A stretch of DNA of 52,341 bases from Natrialba sp. SSL1 (GCF_001861355.1 NZ_MASN01000056.1:1-52341), one strand, 5' to 3'. Shown: positions 1 to 6,051, counted from the stretch's first letter. A program made the numbers and translations. Notes: a model not told the origin generated them from the sequence alone.

Positions 1-377
1 AGGGCGACCGGGACTACATCGGGGCGCTGAACGTTGCTCGTGTGTTCTTCAGCGAGACGGACGAGTTAGACCACGGTTTCACGTCCTCCTATACGGGGGA
101 TTCTGAAATCGTGCTAGCTGGCCGTTCCGCTGGTGAGCAGTCCGATGGACTGCGATCCTCGTCAGAAGCGAGTTCTGACGCTGGCACGCGGCTCACGTTC
201 GGATCTGGCATCGTCGCCTACGAACCTGAACAGGCAGCGGCGACCACTGGTGGTGGGTCGGCTGTCATAGCACCCGCTGTCGCCTTGCCCGAGTCGAATG
301 CGGATGGTAGTGATGGACGCGGCCCAGTCGTCCAACAGTGTACCCGTTTCTTACGGTGTACTACTGAAAGATACTGA
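1..377 (+). CDS. tnpB: TnpB-like RNA-guided nuclease, C-terminal end (5' part outside window)
   Basis: The reading frame is open from the first bases of the window, so the gene starts upstream. The first residues, GDRDYIGALNVARVF, match the last RuvC motif of TnpB, in which a conserved Asp precedes an A-x-N-V/I helix just after the zinc finger. The remaining 110 residues are a low-complexity Ser/Gly/Ala-rich tail, which is common in haloarchaeal IS1341-type TnpB. The upstream catalytic Asp and Glu cannot be checked. The gene abuts the tRNA array, as other TnpB elements here do. Confidence 0.7.
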   Translation, partial: GDRDYIGALNVARVFFSETDELDHGFTSSYTGDSEIVLAGRSAGEQSDGLRSSSEASSDAGTRLTFGSGIVAYEPEQAAATTGGGSAVIAPAVALPESNADGSDGRGPVVQQCTRFLRCTTERY

Positions 378-543
378 AAATTGGAACGGTCTGCAACCTA
401 CATGAGCCGGTGTGGTATTCCCGGGAGCACCCGAAGTACGCCCCCGCGATGAGACGCGCAACCACGACTACTCGGTCGCGGTTGCACAGTTGGAAACAGT
501 CGTACAGATAGCGAATCAGCTGCCGAACGCTCGGCAGTCCCGT
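378..543. other. Spacer between tnpB end and tRNA array
   Basis: No supported gene. A plus-strand frame from the ATG at 412 contains a plausible protein-like stretch (residues NHDYSVAVAQLETVVQIA) before running into the tRNA-Pro gene. It could be the remnant of a small gene, but I cannot support a product. The right-end hairpin of the upstream TnpB element should lie here, but I did not find an unambiguous one. Confidence 0.3.
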
Positions 544-616
544 GAGTCGATGGTCCAGCGGACGACGATCTGTGCCTTGGGCGCACAGGACCGAGGTTCG
601 AATCCTCGTCGACTCA
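544..616 (+). tRNA. tRNA-Pro (TGG anticodon)
   Basis: The acceptor stem GAGTCGA/TCGACTC is 7 bp and extends to 9 bp with flanking GT/AC. The D-arm has A14 and the GG pair in the loop but only three good stem pairs. The anticodon stem TGTGC/GCACA carries loop CTTGGGC (anticodon TGG), the variable loop is 4 nt, and the T-arm is CGAGG-TTCGAAT-CCTCG with discriminator A. Length is 73 nt. It does not resemble the usual haloarchaeal chromosomal tRNA-Pro that begins GGGCCG, suggesting an accessory (viral or plasmid) copy. First tRNA of the array. Confidence 0.8.
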
Positions 617-620
617 CTGT

Positions 621-707
621 GCCGCGACTGGGTATTGGGGAACCCAGCGGCCTGCTATGCCGTAGCCGTCTGCTATCGGTCTCCCGGTTCGAATCCGGGT
701 CGCGGCG
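621..707 (+). tRNA. tRNA-Ser (GCT anticodon)
   Basis: This is a class II tRNA with acceptor GCCGCGA/TCGCGGC, a short GGG/CCC D-stem, anticodon stem GCGGC/GCCGT with loop CTGCTAT (anticodon GCT), a long variable arm with CCG/CGG pairing, T-arm CCCGG-TTCGAAT-CCGGG and discriminator G, the serine identity base. Position 8 is C instead of the near-universal T. It lies 4 bp after tRNA-Pro, so the two are probably co-transcribed, and a tiny gene starts 2 bp downstream. Confidence 0.8.
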
Positions 708-709
708 TC

Positions 710-850
710 ATGACAACGAATGTCTGCCCTGCCTGCGAGGAGGAAGCGTTCCGTCACGTCCCGCTCGGTGAAACAACGTCTATCGACACGATTGGAAGCG
801 TGGAAATCTGCGTCACCGAGGACGGCGCATACTTCCACGGAACGAGGTGA
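710..850 (+). CDS. Small CxxC protein (46 aa) within tRNA array
   Basis: The ATG at 710 lies immediately after tRNA-Ser. The product begins MTTNVCPACEEEAF, with one CPAC zinc-knuckle half and an acidic body ending DGAYFHGTR. No second CxxC is present, so zinc binding would need dimerisation or the His residues. Codon use and acidity look genuine for a haloarchaeon, but I do not recognise a named family. Tiny genes between tRNAs are a feature of haloarchaeal tailed-virus and plasmid tRNA clusters. Confidence 0.5.
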   Translation: MTTNVCPACEEEAFRHVPLGETTSIDTIGSVEICVTEDGAYFHGTR

Positions 851-1082
851 CCGCCATTCGTCCCTGCCGTGACCAGGTGCTGGTGAACTCACTCTCCCCG
901 AAAGCGAGGGTCAGGATCTGAGCAATACGCATCTTCCGACATCCCGTGAGTAACGCAAAAGGGGCTCGTCAGAGCAAGCTCCGACGGCGTGTGGTGAGAC
1001 AAGCAGATTGGTGACTGCACTCGGTTTGAATCGTGACACTGGGAAGTGATTTCCGCCGATGACCCGTTCAGGCGAGGCCAGT

Positions 1083-1155
1083 GTTCCAGTGGAGTAGCGG
1101 CCAAACTCACGGCCCTCTCACGGCCGAACCCCCGGTTCGAATCCGGGCTGGAGCA
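1083..1155 (+). tRNA. tRNA-Glu (CTC anticodon)
   Basis: The acceptor GTTCCAG/CTGGAGC has one G.T pair, the D-stem is GAGT/ACTC with a GG-containing loop, and the anticodon stem CGGCC/GGCCG carries loop CTCTCAC (anticodon CTC). The T-arm is CCCGG-TTCGAAT-CCGGG and the discriminator is A. Length is 73 nt with a canonical cloverleaf. A second glutamate tRNA (TTC) occurs 2.1 kb downstream, so the array covers both Glu codons. Confidence 0.82.
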
Positions 1156-1259
1156 TTCTCCAACAGTCCGAAACCTCTCACTTCCAACCGACTAGCCTGA
1201 GGGACGGACAGCTGTGGAGAAATGAGAGATGCCCATGAGTGAGTTCCGAATTGTGGTGC

Positions 1260-1330
1260 TGCGGGATAGGGTGATGGCAGTCCACGGGGCTCATGTCCCC
1301 GAGGTCCAGGTTCGATTCCTGGTCCCGCAA
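1260..1330 (+). tRNA. tRNA with CAT anticodon (Met, possibly initiator-like, or Ile2)
   Basis: The acceptor is TGCGGGA/TCCCGCA, the D-stem is GGGT/GTCC, and the anticodon stem CGGGG/CCCCG carries loop CTCATGT (anticodon CAT). The T-arm is CCAGG-TTCGATT-CCTGG. The run of G:C pairs at the bottom of the anticodon stem is an initiator-tRNA hallmark, but the first pair is T1:A72 rather than the archaeal initiator A1:U72, and position 37 is G. It could decode Met or, if C34 is modified, Ile ATA. The small split gene starts 13 bp downstream. Confidence 0.7.
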
Positions 1331-1527
1331 TGGAAGACAACAATGGGACTATTCGATACAGTCGAAATCTACGACGACGTCCACCTGCCGGAGTACCCCG
1401 AAGGGATTACGGGGAATCAAGGAGAAAGCCTCGCCCCTTCAGGGCGGGGATGAATCCGACAATACCCTACGCAAACCACTGCTCGATGCCACGGCAGGAT
1501 ATTCCACGCGACACAATCCATATCTTC

Positions 1528-1554
1528 AAGTAGGTTTGTCTACATAGGTTACGT
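1528..1554 (+). promoter_or_regulatory. Conserved tnpB leader
   Basis: The 27 bp before the tnpB start are almost identical to those before the minus-strand tnpB at 9563, including the block AAGTAGGTTTGTCTACATAG. This is far better conserved than the coding sequences. It is likely the promoter or 5' leader of this element family, and because it is so near the start codon the message may be leaderless. Confidence 0.45.
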
Positions 1555-2835
1555 ATGGCGAAACAGGTCGTCACCCGCACCTACACTGCTTCCATCAGGA
1601 ATCAGCAACAGGTGTCTGACGACCTCGATTCGCTCGGGTTCTCAGCCTCGAAACTCTGGAACGTCGGACGGTGGACAATCAGTCGTGTCTGGGACGAAAT
1701 CGACTACATCCCTGAACATGACGAACTCACCGCGTATCTCAAGAACCACGAACGCTACGGTGACCTGCATTCTCAGTCAAGTCAGCGAGTCCTTCAAGAA
1801 CTCGCTGAGGCGTTCAACGGCTGGTACGGCAAACGACGCAACGGAGACACACGAGCGAACCCGCCTGGCTACCGCAAACACGGCGGCGAACACCCACGAA
1901 GCACGATCACGTTTAAAGCCGCTGGCTTCAAACTCGACACCCAGTACGACCGCGTTCGACTCTCGAAAGGGTCGAACCTCAAGGAATACTGGTCAGACTT
2001 CATCCTCTGCGAATACCAGACTCGCCTCGACGTTGACCTCTCCACAGTCGAGAGCGTCCAACAAGTACGAGCGATCTGGACGGGTGACGAGTGGGAACTG
2101 CACTTCGTGTGCAAAGTCGAGGTCGACGTGGCCGACACACCGGGTGAGAAGACCGTTGGTGTCGATCTCGGCATCAACAACTTTGCAGCACTCGCCTACG
2201 AGGACGGCCACAGCGAGTTGTACCCGCTGAACTGCCTGAAGCAAGATGACTACTACTTCAGCAAGCGGATTGCTCGGTGCGACGACTCCGACTCTGAGCA
2301 GGCCACCCGGCTGAACCAGAAAAAGTCTCGACGGCGTACTCACTACTTCCACACACTCTCCAAGCACATTGTTCGGCGGTGTGTTGCGGAAGGCGTTGGA
2401 ACGATCGTGGTGGGCGATCTCTCCGGAATCCGTGAGGATGAGGTGAGCGGCGAGTCGAAAGACTGGGGCAAACACGGCAACCTCGACCTGCACTCGTGGG
2501 CGTTCGACCGATTCACCGACCTGCTCGAATACAAGGCCGAGATGGAAGGTATCACAGTTGAGGAAGTGTCTGAGCGTGATACGTCGAAGTCATGTTCGAG
2601 TTGCGGTCGCACGCGGGACGCGAACCGTGTTGAACGCGGATTGTACGTCTGCGATGAGTGTGGGACGGTGGCGAACGCAGACGTGAACGGTGCTGAGAAC
2701 ATTCGACAGAAAGTATCTCCGAGTCTCGCCTGTGATGGGGGAGATAGGAGTAACGGCTGGTTGGCACAGCCATCGACGTTCCTGTTTGACAAGGAAACTG
2801 GTGCGTTCGCACCGCAAGAACAGGTCACGTCGTAA
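1555..2835 (+). CDS. tnpB: TnpB-like protein, RuvC-II glutamate absent
   Basis: This 426-aa TnpB of the IS1341 type has an N-terminal helical and beta-barrel-like region, then RuvC-I GVDLGINN (Asp at about residue 204). RuvC-II reads IVVGDLSGIRED, where the usual Glu before Asp-Leu is Gly. A zinc finger follows with CSSC and CDEC, and the final RuvC Asp lies in ANADVNGAEN. The family normally cuts DNA guided by RNA from the element's right end. The missing canonical Glu suggests either an alternative acidic residue (several follow within 10 residues) or loss of cleavage. The C-terminus ends FAPQEQVTS, the same as the remnant at 10446. The element interrupts a small gene. Confidence 0.85.
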   Translation: MAKQVVTRTYTASIRNQQQVSDDLDSLGFSASKLWNVGRWTISRVWDEIDYIPEHDELTAYLKNHERYGDLHSQSSQRVLQELAEAFNGWYGKRRNGDTRANPPGYRKHGGEHPRSTITFKAAGFKLDTQYDRVRLSKGSNLKEYWSDFILCEYQTRLDVDLSTVESVQQVRAIWTGDEWELHFVCKVEVDVADTPGEKTVGVDLGINNFAALAYEDGHSELYPLNCLKQDDYYFSKRIARCDDSDSEQATRLNQKKSRRRTHYFHTLSKHIVRRCVAEGVGTIVVGDLSGIREDEVSGESKDWGKHGNLDLHSWAFDRFTDLLEYKAEMEGITVEEVSERDTSKSCSSCGRTRDANRVERGLYVCDECGTVANADVNGAENIRQKVSPSLACDGGDRSNGWLAQPSTFLFDKETGAFAPQEQVTS

Positions 2836-3277
2836 ACCACAATATCCCAACGCGGTCGGGAATCTTCGCCCTTCAGGGCGGAGAGGATATCAATCCTGCC
2901 GAGGACGTCGACTGGCAGACGAAAAGCATCGATCGACCGACCATGACCACATTTCGAATTACGGCGGATGGTCGGCTCATAGAAGAGGAGTGGCACACCG
3001 AAGCGGTCCCACCGGAAGACCGGCCATACGCGAGCCGTGACGACGTCGACGAGGACGATTTTCGCTACATGGCCGGCAGTCTGAATCGAGTCCACGACGG
3101 CTGGATCGAACGAGACGACTACCACGGCCGCTTCAAGCTCAAACACTCCTTCGAGGATCTCGAGACACTCGTCACGTATCAAGTGACGTTCACGCACGGG
3201 CAACTCGAGGGCTTCGAGCACTTGCAGTAATCCGTGCGTGTCCGCCGCACCTCAGCGCTTGATTTCGTCCCTACAGC

Positions 3278-3353
3278 GCTCCCGGAGTCTCCGTTGGCGA
3301 GAGACGCCAGTTTTTCAAACTGGAGGCCAGGGGTTCGATTCCCTTCGGGAGCA
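3278..3353 (+). tRNA. tRNA-Glu (TTC anticodon)
   Basis: The acceptor is GCTCCCG/CGGGAGC and the D-stem GTCT/AGAC has a loop carrying GG. The anticodon stem CCAGT/ACTGG carries loop TTTTCAA (anticodon TTC). The T-arm is AGGGG-TTCGATT-CCCTT and the discriminator is A. Length is 76 nt. This is the last canonical tRNA of the array. Downstream units become progressively unlike tRNAs. Confidence 0.85.
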
Positions 3354-3458
3354 CTCGGGGGGCTGGCTCTGACAGCGTTTTCCCGTGTCTGACATAGCGG
3401 GCAGCCACGGATCCGTGACGCTGTCACGGTCGGCTTTCCCCAAGCGTGTGGTCGTCGA

Positions 3459-3518
3459 GGTGGTGCGTTTCTTCGCCCGCAAAGCACACCAACGGGAGTC
3501 ATAGCCCGTCGCACCACC
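3459..3518 (+). ncRNA. Predicted long hairpin upstream of Ro60
   Basis: GGTGGTGCG (3459-3467) pairs perfectly with CGCACCACC (3510-3518). Inside the loop ACGGG pairs with CCCGT. No convincing gene overlaps it. Its 3' arm is shared with the acceptor strand of the aberrant tRNA-Ser-like unit that follows, so the two folds are mutually exclusive. Function unknown. It belongs to the structured non-coding block between the tRNA array and Ro60. Confidence 0.4.
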
Positions 3519-3600
3519 GGTTGCCCGACCGCACGCGGCGACCGTCGAGTCGGAGCGTTACTTCGCCAGGAACTCGCAGGTTCAAATCCTGTCGGTGGCG
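3513..3600 (+). ncRNA. Aberrant tRNA-Ser-like unit (CGA-like)
   Basis: The acceptor strands ACCACCG and CGGTGGC pair at six of seven positions, with A.C at the end. The T-arm is GCAGG-TTCAAAT-CCTGT, the discriminator is G, and the 88-nt length with a GCG/CGC variable arm fits class II. The D-loop lacks the GG pair. The anticodon arm collapses to CCG-TCGAGT-CGG (3 bp, 6-nt loop), so CGA can only be inferred from T33-like spacing. This is either a decayed tRNA-Ser or a tRNA-like structural RNA. It is unlikely to be a working decoder. Confidence 0.45.
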
Positions 3601-3627
3601 CAGTCCATCGAGAACATCCCGGACAAA

Positions 3628-3758
3628 GAGCGTACGAGAGGACGCTCGACACCGATCCCGCTCCGACAGTTTTCCGGTCGCCGTGTCGCCAGTGGCCGTC
3701 GATCTGGAGCAATACGTCGATAGCACTCTACGGGTTCGAATCCCGTCGTTCGCTCCAG
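3628..3758 (+). ncRNA. Candidate tRNA-like structured RNA (second Y-RNA candidate)
   Basis: A perfect T-arm (ACGGG-TTCGAAT-CCCGT, 3730-3746) lies beside an acceptor-like strand CGTTCGCTC that pairs with GAGCGTACG (3628-3636) except for one T.T mismatch. The enclosed segment offers CGACAC/GTGTCG and CCAG/CTGG helices. An alternative fold closes CTGGAGC (3704-3710) with GCTCCAG (3752-3758) around the T-arm. CCA follows the acceptor strand after one base. There is no D-arm or 7-nt anticodon loop. It may be a Y-RNA-like molecule or a rearranged tRNA fragment. Confidence 0.4.
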
Positions 3759-3777
3759 GAATTGTCCGGCCACTCGT

Positions 3778-3908
3778 GTTCCCGTAGCTCAGTCAGGACA
3801 GAGCACCGTCAGAGTGAACTCTGACGAGCCCTCGTTCGGGTCTTCGACCCTCACGAGGACACCGGCCTTCGAGGCCGGGTGTCGCACGTTCGAATCGTGC
3901 CGGGAACG
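3778..3908 (+). ncRNA. Candidate archaeal Y RNA: tRNA body with multi-hairpin insert replacing the anticodon arm
   Basis: A perfect tRNA frame is present: acceptor GTTCCCG/CGGGAAC, TA, D-arm GCTC-AGTCAGGACA-GAGC with A14 and GG, and T-arm GCACG-TTCGAAT-CGTGC. Between the D- and T-arms, instead of 17 nt of anticodon arm plus a variable loop, there are about 79 nt forming three strong hairpins. They are CGTCAGAG-TGAA-CTCTGACG, CCTCGT/ACGAGG capped by GGGTC-TTC-GACCC, and ACACC-GGCCT-TCG-AGGCC(G)GGTGT. There is no 7-nt anticodon loop. The Ro60 gene starts 114 bp downstream on the same strand. Bacterial Y RNAs are known to mimic tRNAs and bind Ro60; by that precedent this is a Y RNA (inference). 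An intron-containing tRNA is the alternative, but I see no exon pairing that rebuilds an anticodon arm. Confidence 0.6.
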
Positions 3909-4021
3909 TCCAGCCGAGCGAAGCGAGGCTGGTTCGGGAAGTTTCTCTCCCGATACTCGCTGCTCACAGAACATGTGGGCAGCTGCGATCGGAGTCGTCT
4001 GTTGCGGCTCCGGGTGATAGT
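3909..4021 (+). other. Structured leader of the Ro60 gene
   Basis: Four further hairpins fill this stretch: CCAGCC/GGCTGG, TCGGGA/TCCCGA, GCTGCTCACA/TGTGGGCAGC (10 bp with one G.T) and GGAGTC/GGCTCC. They could extend the upstream RNA, end its transcription, or regulate Ro60 translation. No gene is seen here. Confidence 0.45.
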
Positions 4022-5647
4022 ATGGAATTCAACACGCCGAAGCAAACGGTCGCGGAGGCAACGCGGACCACCAACTACGAAGGTGGGGAAGCATTCGAGC
4101 CTGCCGACCCTCGACTCGCATTGTACAAGCGCACGATCAATCAGTTGCTGGAAGGATCGTTCTACGAGTCCGATGACGAGCAATTGGCTGCTGTCGTTCA
4201 CCAGTTCGATGCCGCCGCAAACGAAGACCCGGAGTTCGTCCTGAAGCTCGCAGCCTATGCGCGCCAGGAGCTCTACTTGCGGGACATCCCACAAGTGCTA
4301 CTCGTATTGGCGGCCAACGACGATCGGTTCAAGGACGACTCCCCCGAGTCGCTCATCCGCGAATGGGCACCGGCGATCATCCAGCGGATGGACGAGACGG
4401 CCACCGCGCTCGCTGTCCACGATCAGCTGTTCGGTGGAACTGCACCGTGGCCGCTTCGACGCGGGATCGAGGACGCGCTAGTGGAGATGGCCGACGCCTA
4501 CACGCTAGGCAAGTACGATCTGTCGCGGCGCGAGGTGACGCTGCACGACATCTTCAACCGCGTTCACCCCACACCCGTCGACGCCGAGCAGGAAGCGCTC
4601 TTCGAGCGGTTCATGCGTGGCGGACTCGACGACTACCCCGACGTCGACCCGTTGCCAGCGCCGAACACATGGGAGACAGTCATCTCCGAGCGCGGCAACA
4701 CCCAAGACGCCTGGGAACTACTCCTCGAGGACGACGAGTACACGCTACCCATCTTCGCGTCGATCCGGAACCTCCGGAACATACTCGAAGCCGGCGTTCC
4801 GGAGGACACCGTCGTGAATCACCTCGACCTGGAGGCAGTCCGACACGCGCCACTGTACCCGTTCCGGTACTACCAGGCCTACACCGCGCTGCAAGACGCG
4901 GATGTCCAGGCACCGACGATCGAGCAGTGGCTCGAAGACGCAATTGATGTCGCGGTCGAGACGGTGCCTGGCGGATTCGGTGATACCTTTGTCGCGGTCG
5001 ACCTGTCGGGATCGATGGATCAGTCGCTGTCCGCGAACAGCACGCTCCGACTGAAGGAGATCGGTGCGTTGTTCGGTGCGATGCTGGCCGACCAGGGTGC
5101 CGAAGTCGGCGGGTTCGGCGACGACTCCCAGACAGTTCCGATGCACGTCGACACGCCAGTCCTGCAGCGCCAAGCGGCGGTGTTGGCGATCGACGAAGAC
5201 GTCGGGAACTCGACGAACGGCTGGAAGGCAATCGATTACCTCCGCGAGCGAGGTGAGCCCGTCGAACGCATCGTCGTCTTCACCGATATGCAGATCTGGG
5301 ACAACACGCCGTTCACGGCCCGCGATTCCCAGACGGTCAAGGACGCGTTCGATGCGTATCGGGATGAGGTGTCTGCGGACACCGCGCTGTATCTCGTCGA
5401 CCTCGCGGCCTACGGCGACCTGGTGACGCCAGAAGGCTACGAGAACGTCTACAACATCAAGCGTGCCGTGAAACAGGAATTCAACCGCCATATGGCGATT
5501 CAACACAGCCATACGAAGGGACACGAACTCCACGTCGCCCCAGATCCTGACCCAGAGACCATCGACTTTCCAGGAATCGAAGAACTGTACGAACGCTTCC
5601 GGAACGAAATTCCGAAACCGAAATTCGGCCCCGACACAGAGGACTGA
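4022..5647 (+). CDS. rsr: Ro60/Rsr-like TROVE-domain RNA-binding protein
   Basis: At 541 aa this is close to bacterial Rsr length. Residues 1-310 form the helical HEAT-like TROVE ring, including the family-typical N-terminal YEGGEAFEP and the segment LEGSFYES. From about residue 322 a von Willebrand A domain follows, with the MIDAS motif DLSGS at 327-331 and the later metal-site Asp in VVFTDMQIWD. In animals and bacteria Ro60 binds Y RNAs and 3' ends of misfolded RNAs through the ring, and Y RNA controls access. Here it directly follows a tRNA array and a tRNA-like multi-hairpin RNA, which suggests a native RNA partner encoded in cis. The ATG at 4022 fits family starts. No RtcB ligase gene is present in the window. 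Confidence 0.93.
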   Translation: MEFNTPKQTVAEATRTTNYEGGEAFEPADPRLALYKRTINQLLEGSFYESDDEQLAAVVHQFDAAANEDPEFVLKLAAYARQELYLRDIPQVLLVLAANDDRFKDDSPESLIREWAPAIIQRMDETATALAVHDQLFGGTAPWPLRRGIEDALVEMADAYTLGKYDLSRREVTLHDIFNRVHPTPVDAEQEALFERFMRGGLDDYPDVDPLPAPNTWETVISERGNTQDAWELLLEDDEYTLPIFASIRNLRNILEAGVPEDTVVNHLDLEAVRHAPLYPFRYYQAYTALQDADVQAPTIEQWLEDAIDVAVETVPGGFGDTFVAVDLSGSMDQSLSANSTLRLKEIGALFGAMLADQGAEVGGFGDDSQTVPMHVDTPVLQRQAAVLAIDEDVGNSTNGWKAIDYLRERGEPVERIVVFTDMQIWDNTPFTARDSQTVKDAFDAYRDEVSADTALYLVDLAAYGDLVTPEGYENVYNIKRAVKQEFNRHMAIQHSHTKGHELHVAPDPDPETIDFPGIEELYERFRNEIPKPKFGPDTED

Positions 5648-5652
5648 AACTC

Positions 5653-6051
5653 ATGACTGCAAATAACGTACTCCTGGTGACGATCGACGGTGGCACAGAC
5701 GTCTATGAAGAAGGACTCGAGGCGATTCAGTCGCTGAAAGAGGGTGAATCTGTTGACAGACCCGCCAGGCTCACTGTTCCCAACGAGAAGGTATTAGGAG
5801 AGATCTTTAACGAGCGCACGTATGCGCTGCTTCGGGTGATCCGTGAAGAAGAACCCTCAAGTATCCGTGAAACTGCCGACCTTGTCGATCGAGACAAAAA
5901 AAACGTCCATGAGGAACTGACTCGATTGGAAGCACTCGGCGTTATTCGGTTTGATGACGATGGGTACGCCAAGCGGCCTGTCTTCCCCTACGATAATCTC
6001 TTTATACTGGTCAGCGAGGCGAATACCTCGACCCACCGTGGTCGGGGTTGA
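5653..6051 (+). CDS. HVO_A0114-like DNA-binding protein, 3' end altered by IS insertion
   Basis: The start lies 5 bp after Ro60, so the two are probably co-transcribed. The N-terminal half contains EEGLEAIQSLKEGESVD. A winged helix follows with the family-typical core NERTYALLRVIREEEPSSIRETADLVDR split as NERTYALLRVI and SIRETADLVDRDKKNVHEEL. The normal end of this family, about RPVxPYD plus a few residues, is reached at KRPVFPYDNLFI. After that the frame runs into the left end of the next TnpB element and adds an alien tail (STHRGRG). Such proteins often regulate or accompany toxin-like modules. Here it may regulate the Ro60/RNA locus (inference). Confidence 0.7.
   Translation: MTANNVLLVTIDGGTDVYEEGLEAIQSLKEGESVDRPARLTVPNEKVLGEIFNERTYALLRVIREEEPSSIRETADLVDRDKKNVHEELTRLEALGVIRFDDDGYAKRPVFPYDNLFILVSEANTSTHRGRG

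Larger units (their letters stand above)
1411..2893 (+). mobile_element. IS1341-type (tnpA-less IS200/IS605) element carrying tnpB
   Basis: The element is inserted directly 3' of TTAC (1407-1410) and ends in TCAA (2890-2893), the left and right cleavage motifs known for IS608. Its left end carries a hairpin CGCCCC-TTCA-GGGCGGGG followed by GAATCCGACAA. The right end has a second hairpin, CGCCC-TTCA-GGGCG. There is no target duplication, as expected for this family. No TnpA (Y1) gene is present, so it depended on a transposase elsewhere. The boundary is supported because excision restores a reading frame. Confidence 0.75.
1343..3230 (+). pseudogene. Small acidic protein gene split by a TnpB element
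   Basis: The 5' part (1343-1410) encodes MGLFDTVEIYDDVHLPEYPEG. The 3' part (about 2894-3230) continues in the same frame with PAEDVDWQTKSI, then DRPTMTTFRITADGR and an acidic tail ending EGFEHLQ. Removing 1411-2893 restores one uninterrupted frame of roughly 135 aa. The protein has many Asp/Glu and no recognised domain. An internal ATG at 2943 could still give a 95-aa product from the 3' half. It sits between tRNA-Met and tRNA-Glu of the array, so the intact ancestor was another array-resident small gene. Confidence 0.65.

Noticed and set aside
955-1060. Possible decayed tRNA around TTTGAATCG
   Set aside because: A T-loop-like TTTGAAT and a small GCAG/CTGC hairpin exist, but no acceptor stem or five-pair T-stem could be formed.
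3179-3712. Minus-strand open frame of 177 aa
   Set aside because: It reads antisense through tRNA-Glu and tRNA-like sequence; typical high-G+C shadow.
3630-3757. Intron-containing tRNA
   Set aside because: The acceptor can be matched only with a mismatch, there is no D-arm, and no bulge-helix-bulge was seen; kept as a generic structured RNA.
3446-3787. Open frame over the tRNA-like block (113 aa)
   Set aside because: It is Ser/Arg/Thr-rich shadow coding overlapping three structured RNA units and has no family signature.
4363-5533. Alternative frames inside the Ro60 gene
   Set aside because: Arg-rich or unpatterned products in shadow frames of a strongly conserved gene.
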